Source: an uncultured Collinsella sp. (GTDB lineage: Bacteria > Actinomycetota > Coriobacteriia > Coriobacteriales > Coriobacteriaceae). Taken from it: a DNA stretch of 49,300 bases. Below are positions 26,412 to 34,127 of this stretch, piece by piece. How positions within the stretch are numbered: the stretch's first letter is position 1; each line of letters opens with the position of its first letter. The notes below the pieces were generated by a model. The model saw nothing but the letters and a program-made list of their open reading frames with translations, was not told the DNA's origin and did no database searches. A program made the translations under genes and the position numbers. The stretch is from positions 1 to 49,300 of the forward strand of contig USAJ01000009.1 in NCBI GenBank assembly GCA_900552685.1, read 5' to 3'.

Positions 26412-27542
26412 CTAGGCGCGGTGCCAGTCGGTCAGGCAGGCATCGAGGGAAGCGATGAGCGCATCCTTGTCCATGTGACGGCCGATGATGCACAGACTCG
26501 TCATACGGTCGCCCGTCTCGTCGTCCCAAATCTGCATGATCTCGGGGTTCTCGTCGATGATCTTCTGCTTCTCGCCTTCGGGCGCCGAGTCGACAAACAG
26601 GCCGTTCTCCATCAGGCGCATCTGGTGGCCGGCCTGCTCAAACATGTAGCACATGTCCGGATCGCCGGTCTGCCACAGCGGACCCTTGACGCGAATGACC
26701 TCGTCGGGCCACTCCTGCTCAACAAAATCGGTGAACTTCTGCAGGTCAAACGGCTTGCGGCGCGAGTACACAAAGGTCTCGATGTCGTACTCGAGCACCT
26801 CGGGGTCGTCGTGCTCCTCGGGATGCTCCATGGCCTCGATCCAGGCGGCGGAGTTGTAGGCGCGCATAAAGTCGAAGCGGTCGGTGTCGAGCAGCTCCTC
26901 CATGGGGACCTCGCCGTTTTGAGCCTCGACAATCACAGCGTCCTTCTGCAGGCTGCGCACGATGGCCTTAAGCTCGGCGATCTGCTCGGGCGTCACGGTA
27001 TCGGTCTTGTTGAGGATGAGCGTGGAGCAGAACTCGATCTGCTGGATGAGCAGGCTCTCGATGTCGTCCTCGTCGATATCCTCGGCCAGTAGGTCGCGAC
27101 CGCCGTTGAACTCGTCGTACATGCGGGCGCAGTCGACCACGGCCACGATGTTGTCGAGCGCAAGCTTGGGCTCGCCGCCCACCTTGGCCTCGTCGCAGAA
27201 GCTCGAGATGGTGTAGGCGATGGGGATGGGCTCGCAAATGCCCGAGGCCTCGATGATGATGTAATCGAAGTTGCCCGAATCGGCGATGCCCTGCAGCTGG
27301 TTAGCAAGGTCGTCCGAAAGCGTGCAGCAAATGCAGCCGTTGGTGAGCGGGATGAGGTCGTCGGTCTCGGAAAGGCCGCCGTCGGCGATGAGGCTGGCGT
27401 CCACATTGATCTCGCCAATATCGTTGACGATCACGGCGGCGCGGATACCGCCGTCGTTAGCGAGGATGTGGTTGAGCAGCGTGGTCTTGCCGGCACCGAG
27501 GTATCCGGTAAGCATGATGATTTTCACGGGTTTGTTGGGCAT
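26412..27542 (-). CDS. CobW/ZNG1-family GTPase, metal chaperone type
   Basis: The 376 residues have Walker A GYLGAGKTT (about 12-20), the metal-binding GCICC motif (about 68-72; CxCC binds Zn2+) and NKTD (G4), then the C-terminal CobW domain. Family members load zinc or cobalt into client enzymes. There is no His-rich stretch, so this is not an obvious zinc-storage variant. AAAGGAGG precedes ATG 27542. Client unknown; no zur box was recognised. Confidence 0.9.
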   Translation of the reverse strand: MPNKPVKIIMLTGYLGAGKTTLLNHILANDGGIRAAVIVNDIGEINVDASLIADGGLSETDDLIPLTNGCICCTLSDDLANQLQGIADSGNFDYIIIEASGICEPIPIAYTISSFCDEAKVGGEPKLALDNIVAVVDCARMYDEFNGGRDLLAEDIDEDDIESLLIQQIEFCSTLILNKTDTVTPEQIAELKAIVRSLQKDAVIVEAQNGEVPMEELLDTDRFDFMRAYNSAAWIEAMEHPEEHDDPEVLEYDIETFVYSRRKPFDLQKFTDFVEQEWPDEVIRVKGPLWQTGDPDMCYMFEQAGHQMRLMENGLFVDSAPEGEKQKIIDENPEIMQIWDDETGDRMTSLCIIGRHMDKDALIASLDACLTDWHRA

Positions 27543-27628
27543 GTGCCCTCCTTTGTTAGACATGGCTTACAGTTGAATCTTATGCCAAACGCCTGCTCTT
27601 ATACCCACGCGCCGGCAAATAACACAGG

Positions 27629-27967
27629 CTACTCCCAGGCTCCCCATACATCGGGGCAATAACCGACGGTGGCCTTTTTGCCGTTGCGCACGATGGGCTC
27701 GGCCAAGACCTGCTGGTTCTCGAGCAGCTTGTCGAAGCGCTGGCTGGGGGTGAGATGCTGAATGAGCGCGCGCGTCTCCTCGTCCTTGGCTTTGGGGTTG
27801 AGCAGCTTGTCGATGCCGCCGACCGCCTGCATCACGCTCGTGAGCTCGCCTTTGCTCATCTCCTTTTCCTTAAGGTCAATAAACTGCACCTTAATGCGGC
27901 GCTCCTTAAAATAACGCTGTGCCTTCTTGGTGTCGAAGGACTTCTTGGTGCCAAAAATCTGAATCAT
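27629..27967 (-). CDS. ArsC/Spx-like protein without the active-site cysteine
   Basis: This 112-residue thioredoxin-fold protein of the ArsC/YffB/Spx family opens with MIQIFGTKKSFDTKKAQRYF; relatives have Cys where this has Ser (GTKKCxDT). The only Cys is near the C-terminus (GYCPDVW). The Arg region of arsenate reductase is replaced. Arsenate reduction is thus unlikely, and a binding or regulatory role is possible. It lies 14 bases after the FMN reductase gene and likely shares its transcript. Confidence 0.8.
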   Translation of the reverse strand: MIQIFGTKKSFDTKKAQRYFKERRIKVQFIDLKEKEMSKGELTSVMQAVGGIDKLLNPKAKDEETRALIQHLTPSQRFDKLLENQQVLAEPIVRNGKKATVGYCPDVWGAWE

Positions 27968-27981
27968 TTTGTTCCGCCGTT

Positions 27982-28605
27982 CTACCTGATAAAGTTGGTG
28001 CGCTCGCGATCGGCTTCGGGGGCTTCGATGCCGGCGGCCTGTCCAGCTTCGATGCAGCGCAGGAGCCAGGCCATGTTCTTGCCGATGTTGCGCATGGTGG
28101 CCAGGCCCTCGGCATCCTGGGCGGCCTCGCCCGGCATGGCACCAAAGACGTTGTTCCAGTACGTGGAGGCAACCACGGGCATCTGGTTGATGGTGAAGTA
28201 CTTGTTGAGTACGTCGAAGGTCGTCGACGTGCCGCCGCGACGGGCGACGGCGATGACAGCGCCCGGCTTGTGCGCAAAGGCCTTGCTGCCGGCATAGAAG
28301 GCGCGATCAAGGGCCGAAAGAATGCGGCCGCTGGGGTGCGCGTAGTAGACGGGCGAGCCAAAGACAAAGCCGTCTGCCTGCTCGGCGGCAGCGATGAGCT
28401 CGTTCACCACGTCATCGTCAAAGGTGCAGCGCCCGCCAAGCTTGCCGCACTGACCACAGCCGATGCAGTCGCGAATGGGCTTGGCGCCCAGCTGAAACAC
28501 CTCGGTATCAATGCCTTCGGCGTTGAGCTGCTCGGCGACCTCGGCGAGTGCGCGGGCGGTGTTGCCGTTTGCCTTGGGGCTGCCATTGACCAAAAGAACC
28601 TTCAT
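27982..28605 (-). CDS. Flavodoxin-fold NAD(P)H:FMN reductase / iron-sulfur flavoprotein-like
   Basis: The 207 residues include the FMN phosphate loop VNGSPKANGNTARAL (about 6-20), the cysteine cluster CIGCGQCGKLGGRC (about 46-59) and GSPVYYAHPSG (about 83-93). The cysteine pattern is that of NADPH-dependent FMN reductases related to iron-sulfur flavoproteins. ATG 28605 is chosen because GGGAG lies six bases before it; GTG 28608 is an alternative. Redox partner unknown. Confidence 0.85.
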   Translation of the reverse strand: MKVLLVNGSPKANGNTARALAEVAEQLNAEGIDTEVFQLGAKPIRDCIGCGQCGKLGGRCTFDDDVVNELIAAAEQADGFVFGSPVYYAHPSGRILSALDRAFYAGSKAFAHKPGAVIAVARRGGTSTTFDVLNKYFTINQMPVVASTYWNNVFGAMPGEAAQDAEGLATMRNIGKNMAWLLRCIEAGQAAGIEAPEADRERTNFIR

Positions 28606-28679
28606 CACAAACTCCCTCTGCTTTTGGTGACTTCTGCAGAGGATTATCGCACGATGGGGGAGGCGGCGCGGGCGCGGCG

Positions 28680-30209
28680 CTAATCCAGTTTGGTACCTGG
28701 CACCTGCACGGCTTTCCCGAGCAACGCTTTGAGCTCGTTCAAAATCGAAACGGGCTGACGGTCGACGCCGTCCAGATGGAGCGTGGCCACGCGAATGGGC
28801 GGCTGATATTCAAATGGGCCAAAGAGCACGGGCGAACCCAGGAACCGCTCGATTTCCTCTGCAATCGCATCGGTTTCTTCGGGATCAAAGTCGTCGAAAA
28901 GAGCCACGAACATCGGCCCCGTCGAGCGGAACATACGACCCTTACCGCGCGAGCATTCCACCAGACAGGCGGCACATTCTGCCAAAACGCGGTCGCCCGC
29001 ATCAAAGCCAAAGCGGGCATTGACCTGAGCGATATCGTCGATTTTGATGGCGATCAAACCAGCCTTGCGCGCCACGCGACGCATTTCGCCAATGGCGTTG
29101 ACCAGGGCGTGAATATCGCCCAAGCCGGTCACGGAATCGGTCGTATCTGCCAAGCTTCGGTTGATGATAATGCCCACATACATGCCGGGCTCGGTATCGG
29201 TGCCGTCCAAGCGGTAGCCCGTGCAGTCGCAAAGCACGTATTTTCCGGTGGCATCCATTACGCGATACTGCATGTAGTGGAAGTGCCACGTGCCGTTTAT
29301 CACCATGTCGAGCTCGACACGTACGTTGTCGCGGTCCTCGGGATGAACGCGGGCGAGCCACATGTCGAGTGAGTTAAAAGGGTGCTGGGAGGGCAGGTCA
29401 AAATCGCGCACGGCGTTAACCGACCATTGCGATTCTCCCGTATCGAGATTGAGGATAAACGGATAGCGCGTCTCGGAGCTCATGGAGATCGCTTGGAACA
29501 CCCGGTCGTTGCAGGGAAGCTGATCGACGATTGGGCGTTGCGGCGCGTCATCGTCTTTCGGTTGCTGCACACGATGCATAAGCTTATAGCGATACATCTT
29601 GCGATCGGCATCCATCGTCATCTGGCGACGCGTGTCGCCGGCAAGTGGATCGACGCGCGAGCAGCCAAAGCTAAAGCTGCCGATCATGGGCGCCTTGCCA
29701 CCTGAGCTCGCCTCGATCAGCCCGGCACGTACCTGCTCCAAGCGCTGCTCGAGTTCAGTCTCGTTTGCGGAGAGCGAGATGAGCACAAACTCGTCTCCAC
29801 CGATACGGAACAGCATCTCATCGTGCTCCATGGTTTCGGAGAGCGTGCGGCAGATACCCAGAATATAGCGATTGCCTTCGGCGTGGCCAAACCTATCATT
29901 GCAATGTTTGAGATGGTCGATGTCAATATAGGCGCAGGTGAAGGGGTCGCCTTTGTGCCAGAGTTGCTCGACGTGACGGTCGAATCCGTTGCGGTTGCCC
30001 AAGTTGGTGAGCGGGTCGATATAGGCGTTGCTCTCAAGCAGCCGGCGCTCTTGCTGCAGGATGGCGTGCGTCTTTTGCAGTTGCTCGCCAACGGCGCGTA
30101 GCTCAGCAGGCAGCGCGGCAACATCGAGTTCGGCGGTCGAGATGCCATTCGCAAGTCGCTGAAGATAGGCAATAATCGATTGCTCACCCAGGCGATATGA
30201 CTCGTTCAT
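28680..30209 (-). CDS. Tandem GGDEF protein: active GGDEF, PAS-like, degenerate GGDEF
   Basis: The 509 residues begin with a helical lead (1-60), then a GGDEF domain with intact RIGGDEF (about 134-140) and DPLTNLGNRNGFD, able to make c-di-GMP. No RxxD inhibitory site is seen before it. A PAS-like region follows (about 225-350), then a second GGDEF fold where the motif reads STGPMF and so should be inactive. There is no TM segment, so it is cytosolic. A 13-bp palindrome lies 39 bases upstream. The EAL remnant next to it suggests this was once a synthase/hydrolase pair. Confidence 0.85.
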   Translation of the reverse strand: MNESYRLGEQSIIAYLQRLANGISTAELDVAALPAELRAVGEQLQKTHAILQQERRLLESNAYIDPLTNLGNRNGFDRHVEQLWHKGDPFTCAYIDIDHLKHCNDRFGHAEGNRYILGICRTLSETMEHDEMLFRIGGDEFVLISLSANETELEQRLEQVRAGLIEASSGGKAPMIGSFSFGCSRVDPLAGDTRRQMTMDADRKMYRYKLMHRVQQPKDDDAPQRPIVDQLPCNDRVFQAISMSSETRYPFILNLDTGESQWSVNAVRDFDLPSQHPFNSLDMWLARVHPEDRDNVRVELDMVINGTWHFHYMQYRVMDATGKYVLCDCTGYRLDGTDTEPGMYVGIIINRSLADTTDSVTGLGDIHALVNAIGEMRRVARKAGLIAIKIDDIAQVNARFGFDAGDRVLAECAACLVECSRGKGRMFRSTGPMFVALFDDFDPEETDAIAEEIERFLGSPVLFGPFEYQPPIRVATLHLDGVDRQPVSILNELKALLGKAVQVPGTKLD

Positions 30210-30247
30210 GATGGATAACCTCCTTGGGCGGAACAGCGGTTTGTATC

Positions 30248-30278
30248 ATATCCCCAATTCGGTTTGAATTGGGGATAT
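30248..30278. promoter_or_regulatory. Palindrome upstream of the GGDEF gene
   Basis: ATATCCCCAATTC (30248-30260) and its perfect inverse (30266-30278) enclose GGTTT. It lies 39 bases before the GGDEF start and has no T-run toward that gene, so an operator is likelier than a terminator. A similar GGGGAT-type palindrome is at 43817-43840. Confidence 0.45.
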
Positions 30279-30336
30279 AAGTTAACTAATGGAGGCAAAT
30301 TCCCCCTTCGGCGGTGGTGTTTTGCGCGCGAGCGTA

Positions 30337-30630
30337 TCAGTTGTTATTGCCACCATCGAGCAATGCCTCAAAATCCTTCGCTGGCATGGGGCGGTAGTAG
30401 AGGAAGCCCTGGGCGTCGCGGGCACCCATTTGCCGTAGCACGTTCGCCTGCTCATTTGTCTCGACGCCTTCGACCACGACGGGCAGATGGAGCGAATGCG
30501 CCATCTCGAGCATCGATGAAATGATTTGCGTGCTGCGGCCATGATCGCCGTCGACGGGCGCAATCTGCCAAATGTGCTTGTCGAGCGTCACCATAAAGCC
30601 GCTTTCCTCGAGTGCGGGGATATGGGTGCA
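30337..30630 (-). pseudogene. Remnant of an EAL phosphodiesterase
   Basis: The minus-strand frame reads IPALEESGFMVTLD, then after a gap the tail of an EAL domain: IISSMLEMAHSLHLPVVVEG, VETNEQANVLRQMGARDAQG and FLYYRPMPAKDFEALLD. The catalytic half with the EAL motif and the metal Asp pair is gone, and the join after VTLD lacks the DDFGxG loop, so there is both a 5' loss and an internal deletion. No ribosome site fits. It is a decayed c-di-GMP phosphodiesterase, between the GGDEF gene and the divergent patatin gene. Confidence 0.8.
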
Positions 30631-30761
30631 CATGCTGTGGACGGCTATTATTCGACAGGCGGTAGCGCGACGATGCGATGTTCGATGAAAATGCGACTGA
30701 GACGATATATGTTGACGGGTATACTTGTCCCGGTTTAAAACGCAGGAACGGAGATGGTCGC

Positions 30762-31631
30762 ATGGCACAGCCGGATACGACGCGCACGGTGGGGCTGGCA
30801 CTCGAGGGAGGCGGCTACCGCGGTATGTATACGGCGGGCGTGCTCGACGTTTGGATGGAGCACGGTTTGACCTGCGACCATATGGTGGGTGTCTCGGCGG
30901 GCGCGGCGTTTGGCTACAACTTTAAATCGCGCCAGATCGGCCGCGCCATTCGCTACAACAAGGCCTATTGCGCCGATAAGCGCTATGCGGGTGTAGCAAG
31001 CTGGTTGCGAACCGGCGACATGTTCAATGCCGATTTTGCCTATCACGAGGTGCCTATCGAGCGCGATCCCATCGACTTGGAGGCGTATCGCGCCTGCCCC
31101 ATGCGGTTTACGTGCGTGTGTACCGATATCGAGACGGGCAAGGCCGTCTATCACGACCTGCCCTATGGCGATGAGCGCGATATCGAGTGGATCCGGGCGT
31201 CGTCGGCAATTCCCGTGGCGACGCGTCCTGTCGCCATTGAGGGCCGCAAGTACCTGGATGGCGGCGTGGCCGATTCCATTCCCAGCGCTTGGCTGTTTGC
31301 GCAGGGGTATGACCGCAATATCGTGGTACTCACGCAGCCGGCGGGCTTTGTGAAGCAGCCCAACAGCGTGATGCCCATGCTGCGGCGCGTGTTCCGTCAC
31401 TATCCGGAGTTTGTCGCAGCGCTTGAGCACCGGCATGAGGTCTACAATGCCACGCTCGATGACCTGGCACGTCGCGAGGCTGCCGGCGAAATCTTTGTGG
31501 TACGGCCGAGCGAATCGGTGAAGGTGCCGTCGCTGTGCCGCGAACCGGATGAACTTGAGCGCATCTACCAGATCGGCCGTCACGATGCGGAGGCGACCTT
31601 GCCGGCGCTGGAAGCGTATCTGGCAGAGTAG
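30762..31631 (+). CDS. Patatin-like phospholipase
   Basis: The 289 residues have the oxyanion loop EGGGYRG (about 15-21), nucleophile elbow GVSAG (Ser45) and the catalytic DGG (YLDGG, about 166-170), the Ser-Asp dyad of patatins. The family cleaves acyl chains from lipids; this short bacterial form (RssA/YjjU-like) is cytosolic with no signal peptide. ATG 30762 has GGAG upstream; an earlier in-frame ATG is less likely. The tandem palindrome array follows its stop. Confidence 0.9.
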   Translation: MAQPDTTRTVGLALEGGGYRGMYTAGVLDVWMEHGLTCDHMVGVSAGAAFGYNFKSRQIGRAIRYNKAYCADKRYAGVASWLRTGDMFNADFAYHEVPIERDPIDLEAYRACPMRFTCVCTDIETGKAVYHDLPYGDERDIEWIRASSAIPVATRPVAIEGRKYLDGGVADSIPSAWLFAQGYDRNIVVLTQPAGFVKQPNSVMPMLRRVFRHYPEFVAALEHRHEVYNATLDDLARREAAGEIFVVRPSESVKVPSLCREPDELERIYQIGRHDAEATLPALEAYLAE

Positions 31632-31652
31632 AGCAAACTGCCGTGGACTCGG

Positions 31653-31884
31653 CGGAAAGCGCATCCCGGAATCGGCGCTAAAAATGGGATGAGGTTTCCG
31701 CGAGAGGCCCGTAGCGGAAAGCGCGCCCCGGAATCGGCATCCAAAACGGGATGCAGTTTCCCCGACGGCGGGTTTTGGAAACGGCGTCCCAGAATTTGCG
31801 CCTGGAATGGGATAGGGTTTCCCAACGGAGCCGCATGCGGAAAGCGCATCCCGGAATGGAGGTCCAAACCGGGATGCGCTTTCC
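31653..31884. repeat. Four tandem 61-62 bp units, each a palindrome
   Basis: Units begin near 31653, 31715, 31776 and 31838. Each opens with CGGAAAGCGCATCCCGGAAT or a variant and closes with an inverse such as CGGGATGCGCTTTCC. The last unit has a perfect 15-bp stem. The units differ by 20-30 percent, so the array is old or evolving. It lies between patatin and thiE, where nothing else is seen. Open frames through it come from the repeat and are not genes. Confidence 0.85.
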
Positions 31885-31928
31885 ATTGCTGAAGATATGA
31901 GGCCGCGAATCAGTTGCTCGGCCTGAGC

Positions 31929-32624
31929 CTATGCCTGCTGCCAGGTGTCGACAAGCTCCTTGGCCGCGGCGTAGGGGTCATCGGCGCTGCAGACGGCGCT
32001 CACCACAAAGAAGCCGTTGACGCCGGTGGCCTTGAGCTGCGGCAGGTCGGCCGTCTTGACGCCGCCGCCCACCACGATGGGCACGGGGCTTGCCGCGTGG
32101 AGGGCGGCCAGGTCCTCAAAGCTCTTGGTGATGATAGAGCCGTCGGCCGCGCGTCCGCAATCGCGCTTGGTCTCGGTCTCGTGGAGCGGGCCGATGCCCA
32201 GGTAGTCGACCAGACTCATGTCGGCGGTCTTGACGTACTCGAGCATCTCCTCGCAGCGGGCCGAAAGGCCCACGATGGCATCGGGGCCCAAAAGTTTGCG
32301 GCAGACCTCGACGGGAATATCGCTCTGGCCTACATGCACGCCATCGACAGCAATACCCTGCTCGCGCGCGGCGAGTACGCAGTCCAGACGGTCGTCGATC
32401 AACAGGGCGACCTGGCCGGTCTTGCCGGCCTGTGCGATTGCCTGCGCGGCGTCGCCGGTCAGTGCGATGATCTCGCGGGCGCTTGCCACCTTGGAGCGCA
32501 CCTGGATGCAGGTAAAGCCGGCGTCGAGCGCCTGGGCCACCACATCGCCCACGGGGCGCCCGAGCGTGTTTTCGGGGCCGAGTACCAGATAGGCCGAGAT
32601 ATCAAGGTTGTCGCGGATGCTCAT
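31929..32624 (-). CDS. thiE: Thiamine-phosphate synthase
   Basis: This 231-residue TIM barrel has LLIDDRLDCVLAAREQGIAV (about 75-94), DGVHVGQSDIP (about 95-105), YLGIGPLHETETK (about 142-154) and VVGGGV (about 185-190), the ThiE motifs. It joins the thiazole and pyrimidine phosphates to make thiamine phosphate. It is the last gene of the operon; its ATG overlaps the stop upstream by four bases. GGAGG lies before it. Confidence 0.95.
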   Translation of the reverse strand: MSIRDNLDISAYLVLGPENTLGRPVGDVVAQALDAGFTCIQVRSKVASAREIIALTGDAAQAIAQAGKTGQVALLIDDRLDCVLAAREQGIAVDGVHVGQSDIPVEVCRKLLGPDAIVGLSARCEEMLEYVKTADMSLVDYLGIGPLHETETKRDCGRAADGSIITKSFEDLAALHAASPVPIVVGGGVKTADLPQLKATGVNGFFVVSAVCSADDPYAAAKELVDTWQQA

Positions 32625-32962
32625 CGTGCTTCCTCCTGCTTCTTGATCTGTGCTTCCATGCGCTCGAGTTTGCCGGTCATGGTGTCGGTAAATCCGGGCC
32701 GAATATCGGCTTTGAGCACGACTTCGGTGCGGATGCCCTTGCTCGCCAACACAAAGGTTGCGTCGCGCACGACCTGCATGACCTCGTCCCAGTCGCCCTC
32801 GATCTCGGTGAACATCGAGGTGGTACGGTTGGGCAGGCCACTCTCGCGAATGACGCGCACGACCTCGGCGACCTCGGCGGACAGCTCATCGCCGGTGCCG
32901 CACGGGGCGATGGCCACGGCGACGAGCGTGTTCATGCCAGCAGTGGTTGCGGGCTCGGACAT
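32621..32962 (-). CDS. MTH1187/YkoF-type thiamine-binding protein
   Basis: This 113-residue ferredoxin-like protein of the MTH1187 (DUF77) family has VAVAIAPCGTGDELS near the start and TSMFTEIEGDWDEVMQVV (about 47-64). Relatives bind thiamine or its pyrimidine and are often encoded with thiamine genes. Here it sits between thiM and thiE, three bases after thiM, and overlaps thiE. A role in binding or delivering hydroxymethylpyrimidine is inferred. Confidence 0.85.
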   Translation of the reverse strand: MSEPATTAGMNTLVAVAIAPCGTGDELSAEVAEVVRVIRESGLPNRTTSMFTEIEGDWDEVMQVVRDATFVLASKGIRTEVVLKADIRPGFTDTMTGKLERMEAQIKKQEEAR

Positions 32963-32965
32963 GGC

Positions 32966-33805
32966 CTATGCCTCCTCGAGCTCGAGTCGGTTATCGGCAA
33001 TGTCCTGGGCGGTCGCGCGGTAGAGCTCGTCGATAAAGGCGACCTTAAAGCTCGCCGGGGCATCGGCGACGGCGGCGGCACGCGTGCCGGCAACGTTGTA
33101 GACGGCGGTGCCGCAGATGGCTGCCGTAAACGGGTCGGCGGCGCAGGCGTACACGGCCAGCACGCCACCCTGCGAGCAACCGCAGCCGGTGATCTTGGAC
33201 ATGAGCGGGCTGCCGCCGTGGGACTTGGCCACGGTCGTGCCGTCGGTGATCAGGTCGACTTCGCCCGAGACCACTACGGCGCCGCCGGTGTAGCGGGCGA
33301 GCGCCACGGCGGCATTGCGGGCGGCGTCTACCGTGTCGGTGGTATCGACACCGCGTACACGGCTCAGATCAGCTGCCTCGCCCTCAAGACCCCACAGGCC
33401 GGCGAGTGCGATGATCTCGGAGGCGTTGCCGCGCACGATAGCGGGCTTGTACTGCTTGAGCTCGTTTACCAACTGGGTGCGCAGGCTGCCGATGCCCAAG
33501 CCCACTGGATCGAGCACCCAGGGCTTGCCGGCGTCGTGTGCCGCCTTGGCCGCGCGGGGAATTGTCTGCTCGTAGATGGGGAAGAGCGTGCCCATATTGA
33601 GATAGATGGCGCCGCCGCCGGCAACGAGTGCCTCGCCCTCGTCGGGCAGATAGACCATGGCGGCCGATCCGCCCACGGCGAGCTGCGCGTTGGCGACAAA
33701 GTCGATCGTCACCGTGTTGGTGATGGAGCCGGCCATCGGATTGGTGGCGCGAATCTCCTCTACGGCCTTGACCATATGTTGTTTAAGCTGTTCCGAATCA
33801 ATCAC
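32966..33805 (-). CDS. thiM: Hydroxyethylthiazole kinase
   Basis: This 279-residue ribokinase-fold enzyme has GSITNTVTIDFVANAQLAVGGSAAM (about 26-50), VLDPVGLG (about 98-105) and the catalytic Cys loop KITGCGCSQGG (about 204-214). It phosphorylates the thiazole salvage precursor. GTG 33805 is the start: AAGGAGG lies eight bases upstream, and a nearby ATG is out of frame. It is first in the thiM-thiamine binder-thiE operon behind the TPP riboswitch. No thiC or thiG is in view, so this is salvage. Confidence 0.95.
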   Translation of the reverse strand: MIDSEQLKQHMVKAVEEIRATNPMAGSITNTVTIDFVANAQLAVGGSAAMVYLPDEGEALVAGGGAIYLNMGTLFPIYEQTIPRAAKAAHDAGKPWVLDPVGLGIGSLRTQLVNELKQYKPAIVRGNASEIIALAGLWGLEGEAADLSRVRGVDTTDTVDAARNAAVALARYTGGAVVVSGEVDLITDGTTVAKSHGGSPLMSKITGCGCSQGGVLAVYACAADPFTAAICGTAVYNVAGTRAAAVADAPASFKVAFIDELYRATAQDIADNRLELEEA

Positions 33806-33827
33806 TGCACATGCCTCCTTGGCATAG

Positions 33828-33858
33828 AAAAGGGGCGCTGTGCATAGACAGCGCCCCT
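33828..33858 (-). terminator. Expression-platform terminator of the TPP riboswitch
   Basis: AGGGGCGCTGT (33831-33841) pairs perfectly with 33848-33858 across a 6-base loop and, on the minus strand, ends in TTTT. It lies between the aptamer and the thiM ribosome site, so TPP binding probably ends transcription early. Confidence 0.85.
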
Positions 33859-33869
33859 GTAAAGGCGGC

Positions 33870-33961
33870 ATGCTCCCTACGCCAGCATTAACTGACAGGT
33901 TCAAAGGATTGGGCCCCATGCCCTCTCAGCCTTGTGGTTTGCACCGCCGGCACTCCCGCAT
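33870..33961 (-). promoter_or_regulatory. TPP riboswitch (THI element)
   Basis: On the minus strand the THI-box landmarks appear in order: GGGAGTGC, CTGAGAGGGCA, CCTTTGAACCTG, AGTTAATGCTGGCGTAGGGA. The closing stem ATGC/GCAT spans 33961 to 33870. It heads the thiM-thiE operon and is followed by a terminator hairpin, the usual off switch at high TPP. Confidence 0.95.
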
Positions 33962-33988
33962 CGAATCTGTTGCTCCCTATACTAGCGC

Positions 33989-34090
33989 ACCTGCCAAATA
34001 GGGACAGGTTTATTTTGGTAGGTGGCAACAGGGGCGTTGCATTTTCCCAGATAAAACCTGGCAAAATAAACCTGTCCCTTATTGGCAGGT
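33989..34090. repeat. Dispersed palindrome, family B, full-length copy
   Basis: The left arm (33989-34023) and right arm (about 34056-34090) are inverse copies of about 35 bases that begin ACCTGCCAA and contain GGGACAGGTTTATTTTG. The inner 30 bases include a small stem. A half copy is at 15876. It lies between the TPP riboswitch and the HAD gene. Confidence 0.85.
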
Positions 34091-34127
34091 CGTTACAATG
34101 GTTACGGTGAAAATGACGGGGGGCTCT

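Noticed and set aside
31689..31892. Small protein in the tandem repeat
   Set aside because: Open frames occur in several frames on both strands because the repeat lacks stops; no ribosome site.
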